A stretch of DNA of 49,728 bases from Verrucomicrobiota bacterium (GTDB taxonomy: Bacteria; Verrucomicrobiota; Kiritimatiellia; JAHIZV01): contig JAHIZV010000237.1 in NCBI GenBank assembly GCA_018814445.1, positions 1 to 49,728 on the forward strand, written 5' to 3'. The notes under the pieces were generated by a model. That model did no database searches. It was given only the letters and a program-made list of their open reading frames with translations, and had not been told where the DNA came from. Numbering within the stretch: the first letter of the stretch is position 1; every line of letters starts with the position of its first letter. The position numbers were made by a program, and so were the translations under genes. This document shows positions 9,052 to 17,739 of the stretch, piece by piece.

Positions 9052-10356
9052 TCAGACGGGGCTGATAACCTGCTCCAGGAGTCTCACCGTTGTCTTCAGT
9101 GCTCCCCTCTTCTCTTTGACAAGGCTCCCGGCACGATGGCCAAGCGCCTCGCGGGCCGAGGCATCTGAGAGGAGCTCTTCGAGCGCGAGCAGCAGGCTGT
9201 CCGCATCCGCCACCTGCCGGATGGCGCCAGCTTCCAGGAACTCGCTGATCACTACCGGGAAATTCTCCATGTTGGGCCCAACGACGACCGCTTTCCCGTA
9301 AAGGGCGGGTTCGACTATATTCTGCCCGCCGTGCTGCGTAAGGCTCTTGCCCACGAAGATGAGATCGGCGCTCGCGTAGAAGTCCTTGAGCTCTCCTGTT
9401 GTATCAACAACAAACACATCGGGCGCCTCGCTCCGGACGGCGCCCTCCCGCACCTCTGAACGCCTCAATACGGAAGCCGCCCGGCTCTGAATCTCCGGGA
9501 GAATCTCCGGCACGCGCTCGACGTGCCTGGGAACCAGCACCAGCATAAGATCCCGGTGTTTCTCTCGAAGCGCCTTGTAGTGATCAAGAAGGATAGCCTC
9601 CTCACCCGCCCAGGTCGATCCGCCGAGGAGAATAGTCCTGTCGCCCGAAATCCCTGCGGCCAACAACACCTGCCGCGCCTTTTCCTCACCAGCTTCGTCG
9701 AACTCGGCCACTTCATATTTTGCGCTGCCGACGACGTGCAACTGCGCTTCAGGAGCCCCCATTGCAACCAGCCGGTCACCGTCAACACGGGCCTGCGCAC
9801 AGACCGGATTGATCAGCGGGAGTATCCTGCTCGTGAACGCTCTCAATTTCATGTAGCCGCGAAACGACTTGTCGGATATTCGACCGTTAACCAGGGCGAC
9901 TGGAATACCCCTGCGATGAGCCGCGCGAATAAGGTTGGGCCAGAACTCGCACTCCACGAGAATGAGAGCCTTCGGACGGATGGAGTCGAGCGCACGACGT
10001 CCGACTCGAGGAAAGTCTACGGGGAAGTAGAGCAGGACATCGGGGCCGGCGATCTTCTTCTCGGCAATCGCGTGGGCTGTCGAGGTCGTCACGGTCAGCA
10101 CAAACGCCGCGTCCGGCAGTCTCCCGCGAATCTCATCCATCAACTTGAACGCCACAAAGACTTCGCCGACACTCACCGCATGGATCCAGATTCTCTGCCG
10201 CGCATTCAGTTGACGCAGTATGTCCGGCGAGTACCGGCCGAACCGTTGAGCAAAATCCTTGCGATAGCCTCCCCGCTTCTTCATCCGCAGAAGGTACTTC
10301 GGAAGAATCAACAGAAAGCCGACTGTGAAAAGGATGTTGTATGTGAGCCAGAGCAT
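9052..10356 (-). CDS. waaA: 3-deoxy-D-manno-octulosonic acid (Kdo) transferase
   Basis: MLWLTYNILFTVGFLLILPKYL...RIWIHAVSVGEVFVAFKLM...ALILVECEFWPNLI...LVNGRISDKSFRGY...FVGKSLTQHGGQNIVEPALYGKAVVVGPNMENF: KdtA/WaaA motifs. ATG at 10356 preferred; ORF tool starts from a TTG at 10374 inside the heptad repeat. Confidence 0.94.
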   Translation of the reverse strand: MLWLTYNILFTVGFLLILPKYLLRMKKRGGYRKDFAQRFGRYSPDILRQLNARQRIWIHAVSVGEVFVAFKLMDEIRGRLPDAAFVLTVTTSTAHAIAEKKIAGPDVLLYFPVDFPRVGRRALDSIRPKALILVECEFWPNLIRAAHRRGIPVALVNGRISDKSFRGYMKLRAFTSRILPLINPVCAQARVDGDRLVAMGAPEAQLHVVGSAKYEVAEFDEAGEEKARQVLLAAGISGDRTILLGGSTWAGEEAILLDHYKALREKHRDLMLVLVPRHVERVPEILPEIQSRAASVLRRSEVREGAVRSEAPDVFVVDTTGELKDFYASADLIFVGKSLTQHGGQNIVEPALYGKAVVVGPNMENFPVVISEFLEAGAIRQVADADSLLLALEELLSDASAREALGHRAGSLVKEKRGALKTTVRLLEQVISPV

Positions 10357-10360
10357 TGGA

Positions 10361-10402
10361 AGTTCAAAGTTCAAAGTTCAAAGTTCAAAGTTTAAAGTTC
10401 GG
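10361..10402. repeat. Heptanucleotide tandem array (agttcaa)x6, last copies degenerate
   Basis: agttcaa agttcaa agttcaa agttcaa agtttaa agttcgg read directly. Confidence 0.95.
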
Positions 10403-10424
10403 AACAGCATTTTGTCGGCATTCG

Positions 10425-11405
10425 CTATGCGCGCGGATGCGCTGCTTCATAGACTTCCTTCAATCGTTCGATAGAGACGTGAGTATATATTTGTGTCGTT
10501 GAAAGGCTAGCGTGACCTAACAATTCCTGCACACTTCTCAGATCCGCGCCCGCATCCAGCATATGCGTGGCGAAACTGTGCCGCAGCGTGTGCGGCGACC
10601 ATTCCGTGTTAAGACCGGAAAAGGAAAGGTATTTTTTGGTGAGACGTTCGACCGAGCGTGTTGTCAGTCGTCCTCCCTTGTGGTTCAGAAACACACCTTC
10701 GGCACGCCCCCCCCTGCCATTCGCCACACGATAGGCGTCACGTTCTTCAATGGCCTTCTGAAGGGCTCGTGATGCCGGTCCGCCCAGCGGGCAGAGGCGC
10801 TCCTTCTTGCCTTTTCCCCGCACCTTGACCACTCCCGACAAGAGGTCGATGTCACTGTCGCGCAGGCCGGTCAGCTCGCTCACCCTCATCCCGGTGCTGT
10901 AGAGCACCTCCAGCAGTGCGACATCGCGGGACAGCGCATGCGTCTGCCAGGCTCGTTTTGCAGCATCCTTCTCCTTCTTCATCTCTCCAGCCATCATTCG
11001 AGGCGCTTCCAGCAGGCGGGTAACTTCAGCAATGGACAGAATGGTGGGCAGTCGCTTGGCCTTCTTCGGCAGAAGAAGCCCTCTGAAGGGATTGATTCGA
11101 ACATATTCTTCCCGGACAAGAAACTTGTAGAAGGTGCGGAGACTGGACAGCTTCCGGCCGGTTGTCGCGGGAGAACTCCCCAGCTTCTGGAAGTAGACCA
11201 GAAACTTCCGCCCTGCGAATCGGTCTGCCTCCGCCCAGCGAAACGGCGGCTTCGCGTCGTCTCCCCATATGTGAAGCGCAAACTGGCGAATATCCAGAAG
11301 GTAGCTTGAGATCGTGTGTCGGGACGCGTTCTTCTCGCCTTCGAGATACTGCAGGAAGTGAGAGACGCAGGGATCTTCCACGAGCCAATCGACTTGCGCT
11401 GACAT
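10425..11405 (-). CDS. xerC: Tyrosine recombinase XerC/XerD
   Basis: Catalytic motifs STGMRVSELTGLRDSDID, HTLRHSFATHMLDAGADLRSVQELLGHASLSTTQIYTHV; start overlaps topA stop (TGATG). XerC versus XerD not resolved. Confidence 0.92.
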   Translation of the reverse strand: MSAQVDWLVEDPCVSHFLQYLEGEKNASRHTISSYLLDIRQFALHIWGDDAKPPFRWAEADRFAGRKFLVYFQKLGSSPATTGRKLSSLRTFYKFLVREEYVRINPFRGLLLPKKAKRLPTILSIAEVTRLLEAPRMMAGEMKKEKDAAKRAWQTHALSRDVALLEVLYSTGMRVSELTGLRDSDIDLLSGVVKVRGKGKKERLCPLGGPASRALQKAIEERDAYRVANGRGGRAEGVFLNHKGGRLTTRSVERLTKKYLSFSGLNTEWSPHTLRHSFATHMLDAGADLRSVQELLGHASLSTTQIYTHVSIERLKEVYEAAHPRA

Positions 11406-13972
11406 CAGCTTCCTTCGCCGTCCGCTGTTTTCTTCTTCTTAGGTTCCGGCAATCCGTACTGCTCGCGCAGTTGTTCGTAGTCCGGAATCTGGGTCGCATA
11501 GCGCCCCGCCAGCTTCTTGAGTGAAGCGACCTGCTTCGGGCTCAGCGATTTCTTTGTCCCGAACTGGCGGGACAGCGACTGGAAGAAAGATCGGTCGTCC
11601 CAGGTGCGTTTGCCTTTCTGAACCGGTTCTTTCCATTCTTTGACCTTTCCCAGCAGGGAGAGGACCGGCTCGACCGACTCATCCAGCGTGTCCTCTTCGA
11701 GCATCAGATCGAGATCCGCGGCCATATCGTCAAGATTCGGTATCTGGTCGCGGTACTTCATAACCAGGCGATCGAGATAGCGGATCTGATTCACAGTCAG
11801 GCGTTTGCCGCCCTCGACCTGTTCCCGAAGTGAAGAACAGAACACTTTGTCATCATAGATCTTCTTACCAACGGTCCGCGGCTCGTCAAACGTCACGTCT
11901 TTGAGCAGATCCATTTTCTGAAGCGTCTGCTCCCGGGGTGGTTCCGCGGCCTTGGTGGCCTCTGCCCATTCTGCTTCCAATCCCATTGCCTTTACAGCAG
12001 CTTCAGCATCGCCAACCTGATCCGCATACTTCGCACACAACTTAACCAGTGCCTGCACCTGTCGGAGTGACGTGGGCTTGTCGTCGGCAATCTGCTTCGC
12101 TATGGACCCGACGAACTTTTCATCGCTGTAGGTGCGCTTGCCCCTCTTCACGGGTTCGGCCCATTCGCTGACGCCGCCAAGGAGGTCGAGAAGACCCGTT
12201 ATGATAGTCTTATCGGCCGCCGGGCCCTTGGCTTTGTCTATCCAGCCCGTGAATTTTCCGTAGAACCCCTCGAGCATCTGGCGCCACTCGATCTTGCCCC
12301 CCTCGATGTCATCGAGTTCCGACTCCATTTCCGCGGTGAAACCTACGTTGAAGAGTTCGTCGAGGTTTTCGATGAGAAATTTGAATACTTCACGGCCAAG
12401 CGGCGTAGGCCTCAACGACCTTTTTTCGCGTTCCACGTACTCGCGTTTATCAAGTGTCGAGATAGTCTGCGCGTAGGTACTGGGACGTCCCACCCCGTTC
12501 TCTTCCAGCGCACGGATCAGCGATGCTTCGGAATAGCGCGCGGGAGGTTTCGTCTCTTTCCTATCCATGAGCCACTCAAGGCACTCCAGGGACTCGCCTT
12601 CCTGTAGAGGAGGCAACTGTTCGACGTCGTCCTCTTCGTCGCCGTTGCCGTTGTCTTTCGGACTCTTTGTTTTCTCGACGCCGGAAGCCTTCATGTATCC
12701 GGGGAAGAGGATTTCGGAAGCGGTGGCGCGGAAAAGGTAGCTTGTTTCAGCGGAGCCTTCGGGAGCGACGGCATCGATATCCACGCTCTTCTGAGCGATC
12801 CTGGCGGGAACCATCTGACTCGCGACGAATCTCTGCCAGATCAATCTGTAGAGTTTGAGCTGGTCGGGATCGAGGACGGATGTGAGTTTCTCCGGCGTCC
12901 TGGTGACATCCGTCGGACGGATACACTCGTGCGCCTCCTGCGCACTCTGTCTGCTCTTGTAGAAGTTCGGCTTCTCCGGAATATACTCGGCTCCGTAGGT
13001 CTCGCCGACCAGGTTGCGGCAATTGGACTGTGCCTCCTTTGAAACCGCAACCGAGTCCGTACGCATATACGTGATAACGCCGACCGGCCCCTCGCCGAAG
13101 TCCACACCTTCATAGAGCCCCTGCGCGATGCGCATCGTGCGGGAGGGCGTGTATCCGAGAAAGCTTGACGCGGCCTGCTGGAGGGAACTCGTAATGAACG
13201 GGGGCCGGGGACGCTTGGAAATCTCTTTCTCACGAATCTCCGCGACTTTGAGTGGTCTCTGATCGAGGTCCGCGCGCGCTCTTTCCGCCTGTTCTCCTGA
13301 GTTGATGTCAGGGTTCTCACCGTTGACCTTGACCAGTTTGATCGCGAAAGGATCCTTCGGATCTTCGTACTTCCGCACGTTTGCCCCAAATACCCAGTAC
13401 TCCTGAGGCACAAAAGCGTCGATCAAGTCCTCCCGCTCGCAAACCAGCCTCAGTGCAACGGACTGGACGCGGCCTGCGCTGGACGCACCCTTGATCCTGC
13501 GCCAGAGAAGCGGGCTGACCTTGTAGCCCACGATCCGGTCAAGAATGCGCCGGGCCTGCTGTGCATCCACCTTGTTCTGATCGATACGCGTCGGATCGCC
13601 GAACGCTTCCCGAATCGCCGAAGCCGTGATCTCGTTGTAGGTAACTCTGTAGAAATGATCAGGGGCCACCTTATCCTTTAACGCTTCGACAAGGTGCCAT
13701 GCGATCGCCTCCCCTTCGCGATCGGGATCGGGAGCGAGGTAGATGTTATCCACCTTCTCAGCCGCCTTCTGAAGCTCGGCGACCGTCTTCTGGCGCCCCT
13801 TGATCGTAACGTATTTCGGGACGAAACCGGCCTCCACGTCCACTCCGAGCTGTTTCTCGGGAAGATCTCTGACATGCCCCATCGAGGCCTTCACGACATA
13901 GTCGCTGCCGAGGATCTTGTTGATGGTTTTGGCTTTGGCGGGCGACTCAACTATGACGAGGTTCTTGGCCAT
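11405..13972 (-). CDS. topA: DNA topoisomerase I (type IA)
   Basis: MAKNLVIVESPAKAKTINKILG (TOPRIM), DPDREGEAIAWHL, GRVQSVALRLVCERE, VGVITYMRTDS with catalytic Tyr, ALEENGVGRPSTYAQTISTL. C-terminus has three repeated non-zinc modules. Confidence 0.96.
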   Translation of the reverse strand: MAKNLVIVESPAKAKTINKILGSDYVVKASMGHVRDLPEKQLGVDVEAGFVPKYVTIKGRQKTVAELQKAAEKVDNIYLAPDPDREGEAIAWHLVEALKDKVAPDHFYRVTYNEITASAIREAFGDPTRIDQNKVDAQQARRILDRIVGYKVSPLLWRRIKGASSAGRVQSVALRLVCEREDLIDAFVPQEYWVFGANVRKYEDPKDPFAIKLVKVNGENPDINSGEQAERARADLDQRPLKVAEIREKEISKRPRPPFITSSLQQAASSFLGYTPSRTMRIAQGLYEGVDFGEGPVGVITYMRTDSVAVSKEAQSNCRNLVGETYGAEYIPEKPNFYKSRQSAQEAHECIRPTDVTRTPEKLTSVLDPDQLKLYRLIWQRFVASQMVPARIAQKSVDIDAVAPEGSAETSYLFRATASEILFPGYMKASGVEKTKSPKDNGNGDEEDDVEQLPPLQEGESLECLEWLMDRKETKPPARYSEASLIRALEENGVGRPSTYAQTISTLDKREYVEREKRSLRPTPLGREVFKFLIENLDELFNVGFTAEMESELDDIEGGKIEWRQMLEGFYGKFTGWIDKAKGPAADKTIITGLLDLLGGVSEWAEPVKRGKRTYSDEKFVGSIAKQIADDKPTSLRQVQALVKLCAKYADQVGDAEAAVKAMGLEAEWAEATKAAEPPREQTLQKMDLLKDVTFDEPRTVGKKIYDDKVFCSSLREQVEGGKRLTVNQIRYLDRLVMKYRDQIPNLDDMAADLDLMLEEDTLDESVEPVLSLLGKVKEWKEPVQKGKRTWDDRSFFQSLSRQFGTKKSLSPKQVASLKKLAGRYATQIPDYEQLREQYGLPEPKKKKTADGEGS

Positions 13973-14047
13973 ATGGGTGTCTCAAAATCCGACGGTTGTG
14001 TTCAAAAGTCCTGAAATGAAATCCGAGAAAGGCGATCCGTCAAGCCT

Positions 14048-15187
14048 TCAATCTTGATAACCTTCACCGACGCACTGCTGACTCAGCTCCGGATCTACCG
14101 TCAATTCGACCAGATTGCCGGGAGCCATCCGGAGTACCTTCTTCATCTCCAACCCCAGCAATATTACGTTTAATCGCGCGCTCTTCACCCCCAGATGACG
14201 GACCATCTGATCGACGGAAACGGGCCCTTCGAGCAACGCCGAGACGACTGATTTTTCTTCTTCCGACAACTGCAGTCGCGGGCGCCCGGAGGCTTCCGGG
14301 TCCGTGCGATCCGTAATCAGGAACTCAAACTCCTCGATGATATCTTCGACGTCTTCGACGAGGCGCGCGCCGTTCTTGATCAGGCGATTCGTTCCGCGTG
14401 ACGTCGGCGAGTCCACTCTTCCCGGCACGGCGAAAACACTCCGCCCCTGCTCAAGCGCGATGTCCGCCGTGAGCAATGCGCCGCTTTTAGGCGGCGCCTC
14501 GACGACACAAGTCCCCAGACAAAGTCCGCTGACGATTCTGTTTCTGTATGGGAACGTCGTACGATCAGGCTCGCGACCGAGCGGAAACTCCGAGATCACC
14601 GCTCCCTGCCCGGATATCTCCTCGGCAAGCCCTTCGTTCTCAGGCGGGTACAGTTTATCCAGGGCGCTTCCGATGACCGCGAGCGTTCTCCCCCCGCCTT
14701 TCAGTGCACCACGGTGAGCGGCAGTATCGATCCCCCGCGCAAGGCCGCTCACCACCGTGTAACCGACCTTCGCGAGCTGGTAGGCCAGGCGATCGGCCGT
14801 CTGTTTTCCATACGTCGTCGACCTCCTCGATCCGACCATTGCAATGGCATGCCTGTCACGTTTGACGAGTTCGCCCCGCACGTAGAGCGCGAGCGGCGGG
14901 TCGTAGATTTCCTTGAGGCGGTCCGGATACTCCTCATCCACGGGCGTCACCAGGCGGGCTCCCAGCCTTCCGGCCCGTTTTTCCTCTTCCGCCGGATCTT
15001 TCGTCTCACGCTGTCCGACAATGTTTCCGGCCACGTCCCTGCCTATCCCCTTAACCTTGATAAGATCGTCCTGAGATGCCTGCAAGGCCTCAGAAAGCGA
15101 ACCGAAGAACTCCTTCAGGCCGCGGACACGCGTGGGCCCGAGGTTGTCGATCATGTTGGCGAGAATGTGGGCGGAGCGTTCGTTCAT
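14048..15187 (-). CDS. dprA: DNA-processing protein DprA/Smf
   Basis: AIVGSRRSTTYGKQTA / GLARGIDTAAHRGAL / LAVIGSALDKLYPPEN / ISEFPLGREPDRTTFPYRNRIVSGL / GALLTADIALEQGRSVFAVPG. Confidence 0.95.
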   Translation of the reverse strand: MNERSAHILANMIDNLGPTRVRGLKEFFGSLSEALQASQDDLIKVKGIGRDVAGNIVGQRETKDPAEEEKRAGRLGARLVTPVDEEYPDRLKEIYDPPLALYVRGELVKRDRHAIAMVGSRRSTTYGKQTADRLAYQLAKVGYTVVSGLARGIDTAAHRGALKGGGRTLAVIGSALDKLYPPENEGLAEEISGQGAVISEFPLGREPDRTTFPYRNRIVSGLCLGTCVVEAPPKSGALLTADIALEQGRSVFAVPGRVDSPTSRGTNRLIKNGARLVEDVEDIIEEFEFLITDRTDPEASGRPRLQLSEEEKSVVSALLEGPVSVDQMVRHLGVKSARLNVILLGLEMKKVLRMAPGNLVELTVDPELSQQCVGEGYQD

Positions 15188-15206
15188 GTCAGCCTCCGGC
15201 TGATGC

Positions 15207-15242
15207 GAATGGGAGAAAGGGAGATTGGGGGAAAGGGGGAGA
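15207..15242. repeat. Degenerate octamer array (consensus GGGAGAAA), G-quadruplex-type motif, left arm of inverted pair
   Basis: gaatgggagaaagggagattgggggaaagggggaga; GGG-N5-GGG-N5-GGGGG-N3-GGGGG on + strand. Confidence 0.9.
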
Positions 15243-15250
15243 AGACACAG

Positions 15251-15676
15251 CTATGACCTATCCACAACATAATCTTCAGCAGCCTCCTTGAGCAGATTCG
15301 CGACGCCACACCACTTGCGGGGTGACGTCATCATATTTACGAGGCCGCCACAGATATGCTCATACTCGCTATCAAGCAAGACATATGTTTCCCGGTCGAT
15401 GTATCCGCACTTTGCGGCATACTCTAACCAGACCTGTTTTTCCGCCGCCTCACCGTCAGCGTCACTGAGTTTACTGATGAAGTGTGCTTCATATCTTCTT
15501 TTGCGCCAGGCTTCGGCAATGTTTGAGCATACCGATCTGGAGGAACGACGGATCTGGTCTGTGAGCGAATAGCGCTCCTCCTTCGGCCACCTCTTAGACA
15601 GCTCGAATAGCTGCATCGACTGGTCCATTGCAGATCTGTAGACGCGTAAATCCCGAAAATGCTTGATGGGTATCAC
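15251..15676 (-). CDS. Four-helix-bundle protein (S23 / intervening-sequence protein family)
   Basis: FRDLRVYRSAMDQSMQLFELSKRWPKEERYSLTDQIRRSSRSVCSNIAEAWRKRRYEAHFISKLSDADGEAAEKQVWLEYAAKCGYI: characteristic family pattern (LTDQIRRSSRSVCSNIAEAW). GTG start with AGAGGAG upstream. Confidence 0.93.
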   Translation of the reverse strand: MIPIKHFRDLRVYRSAMDQSMQLFELSKRWPKEERYSLTDQIRRSSRSVCSNIAEAWRKRRYEAHFISKLSDADGEAAEKQVWLEYAAKCGYIDRETYVLLDSEYEHICGGLVNMMTSPRKWCGVANLLKEAAEDYVVDRS

Positions 15677-15716
15677 GCATGACTCCTCTATCCCCCCTGG
15701 TTATTCTTACTCCTGC

Positions 15717-15755
15717 TCTCCCTTTCCCCCACTCGCCCTTTCTCCCATTCTCCGC
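15717..15755. repeat. Degenerate octamer array (CTTTCTCC-type), right arm of inverted pair
   Basis: Reverse complement ggagaatgggagaaagggcgagtgggggaaagggag closely matches the 15207-15242 arm. Confidence 0.9.
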
Positions 15756-15813
15756 CCTCCCAGACAAGGAGCAACAGTCAAGAGTCACGAATCCGGTGAG
15801 AGACCCGGGAGAA

Positions 15814-16419
15814 TCAATCAGCCGACGATTTCCGCCGCTTCTTTCCGAAGAGCTCCATCTGTGCGTCGCGCAGGAGACCGTAGTTCTTGAAGATACGGAT
15901 GATCTGAAGAAGGTCGGATTTTTCGTAGTTCTTTTTTGTATCGATGGAGGCGGCGAGTTCGAGAAGCATGGTGCGGAAAGGTATGACTCCGTCGATGCCC
16001 ATTGACTTGAACAGCTCCAGCGCGTCCTTCTTCAATGAAGCCGATGACGGAAGATCGGGGACGCACAGGATGCGCGCGACCCTGCCTTCGCCGAGATGAG
16101 CCGACATCTTCTCAACCACTTTGTCTTCCGCAAACTTGAATATCTCGGGAGACTGTTTGAGCACGGCCGGACTGAACCGGTCCGTATGCCATCCGCGCAC
16201 GCCGATGACCGCCCTCGCGATGTGCTGCAACTGACTCGACCCCCAGATCACCGCCTTGGAAATCCTCTGCTCTTTCACTTCCGGATTGAGGATGACAAGA
16301 TCGACTTCCTCATCGAGGCGTTTCGCCCGGGCCGCGACCTGGTATTTTACAGGTTGCTGAACAAGGAAACCCAGGCTCTCGAAGTATTCGCGCGCAATCC
16401 ACTCACTGACAGCAGACAT
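15814..16419 (-). CDS. Conserved-looking hypothetical protein, possible nuclease-fold
   Basis: MSAVSEWIAREYFESLGFLVQQPVKYQVAARAKRLDEEVDLVILNPEVKEQ...; start at 16419 overlaps aroB stop (16403), suggesting an operon. Fold assignment is only inference. Confidence 0.7.
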   Translation of the reverse strand: MSAVSEWIAREYFESLGFLVQQPVKYQVAARAKRLDEEVDLVILNPEVKEQRISKAVIWGSSQLQHIARAVIGVRGWHTDRFSPAVLKQSPEIFKFAEDKVVEKMSAHLGEGRVARILCVPDLPSSASLKKDALELFKSMGIDGVIPFRTMLLELAASIDTKKNYEKSDLLQIIRIFKNYGLLRDAQMELFGKKRRKSSAD

Positions 16420-17491
16420 TCCACACCTCCTTGAGGACCCCGTCCGAAATCTCGCAACCCGTGTCGACCTTGCCGATCGCACCGGCCAACACGAATCGAA
16501 GAGCTTTCCCCACTGTTTTCTTGTCGAGCGTCATGGCCGAACGGAGTTCCTCCCATGAATAATCTGAAACCGAAACCGGAAGATCACAGCTCTGCAGAAG
16601 ACGTCTGATCCGCGCGGCATCCCCGGCGTCCAACCCGTGATGACGAACGGACAACTCAGCGGCGAATACCATGCCCACTGCAATGGCCTCTCCGTGTAGA
16701 AACTTCCCGTAGCCGGAAACCTGCTCGAGGGCATGCCCAAGGGTGTGACCGAAGTTCAGTATCGCGCGCAGGCCGCCTTCCCGTTCGTCCTGCCGGACGA
16801 CTTCCGCCTTGATCTCACAACAACGGGCGATCACCTGGTCAAGAAGGCCGCCGCGCTCTTCGATGAGTTTCCCCATGTTGGCTTCAAGAAGAGCGAACAG
16901 TTCAGCATCCCATATAATGCCGTATTTCACCACTTCGGCCATGCCCGCCACAAACTCACGGCGGGGCAATGTCGCGAGCGTGTCGCTGTCCACCAGCACC
17001 AGGGCGGGCTGATGAAACGCGCCGATCAGATTCTTGCCTTGCGGCAGATTGATGCCGGTTTTGCCGCCGACCGCGCTGTCGACCATCGCCAGCAGACTCG
17101 TAGGAACCTGCACGAGCGTGATCCCCCGCAGGTAGCTCGCAGCCGCATATCCTGCAATATCCCCCACGACTCCGCCTCCGAGAGCGACTATGAATGATTT
17201 CCGGTCTAGCGGAACCTCCAGCGCTTCGTCATATAGCTTGAAGATCTCTGATTCCGACTTTGAGCTTTCACCCGCCGGAATCACGACACGCTTTGCGGTC
17301 ACGCCGGCCTCCGACAACGACGCCTCGCATGCATCGCCGTAGAGCGGGTCAACATTCGAGTCGGATACGATCAGACAGACCGATCCGGCTGACCTGTCGG
17401 CGCACTTCACGCCCAGATCCTTCAGCAGGCCCGGCCCGATGCAGATCGGGTACGATCTTTCTCCCAGATCAACTGTTACTTCTCTCGACAT
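16403..17491 (-). CDS. aroB: 3-dehydroquinate synthase
   Basis: VALGGGVVGDIAGYAAASYLRGITLVQVPTSLLAMVDSAVGGKTGINLPQGKNLIGAFHQP...NFGHTLGHALEQVSGYGKFLHGEAIAVGM. Confidence 0.96.
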   Translation of the reverse strand: MSREVTVDLGERSYPICIGPGLLKDLGVKCADRSAGSVCLIVSDSNVDPLYGDACEASLSEAGVTAKRVVIPAGESSKSESEIFKLYDEALEVPLDRKSFIVALGGGVVGDIAGYAAASYLRGITLVQVPTSLLAMVDSAVGGKTGINLPQGKNLIGAFHQPALVLVDSDTLATLPRREFVAGMAEVVKYGIIWDAELFALLEANMGKLIEERGGLLDQVIARCCEIKAEVVRQDEREGGLRAILNFGHTLGHALEQVSGYGKFLHGEAIAVGMVFAAELSVRHHGLDAGDAARIRRLLQSCDLPVSVSDYSWEELRSAMTLDKKTVGKALRFVLAGAIGKVDTGCEISDGVLKEVWNVCCQ

Positions 17492-17613
17492 TATAGAACC
17501 TGTAATGTTCGGCGAGTTTACCTGCTAACACATATCAAATCCCACAAAAAAAGGGCAAGGTGTCTCCCTCAACTTCGGCGTTGGACAGAATCGATTGGAG
17601 AAGGAATGTGTTC

Positions 17614-17727
17614 ATGAAAACATCCGCGAGAGGATTTCCCACCTCTTTTATCGTTATATTATTGACGATAAGGTCGCCCCTGATATGTTCGTTGGCTCAA
17701 TCTCCAGAGCAACAAAAGGAAGGTTAA
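17614..17727 (+). CDS. Small ORF, 37 aa, signal-peptide-like; possible leader peptide
   Basis: MKTSARGFPTSFIVILLTIRSPLICSLAQSPEQQKEG*, preceded by ggagaagga 8 nt upstream of ATG; ends 12 nt before pntAA ATG. Below the size cut-off of the supplied ORF track. Confidence 0.5.
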   Translation: MKTSARGFPTSFIVILLTIRSPLICSLAQSPEQQKEG

Positions 17728-17739
17728 TCAGGAGGGTAC

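Noticed and set aside
10361-10402. Heptad array as a CRISPR remnant
   Set aside because: Units are 7 bp with no spacers and no cas genes are present.
10425-11405. Tyrosine recombinase as an integrase marking a mobile element
   Set aside because: Sequence and operon with topA/dprA fit a chromosomal XerC/D; no att-like repeats, phage or transposition genes nearby.
15251-15676. Four-helix-bundle protein as the Avd component of a diversity-generating retroelement
   Set aside because: No reverse transcriptase ORF and no template/variable repeat pair seen; flanking repeats are short G-rich octamer arrays.
15251-15676. Four-helix-bundle ORF as part of a 23S rRNA intervening sequence
   Set aside because: No rRNA sequence is recognisable in the neighbourhood.
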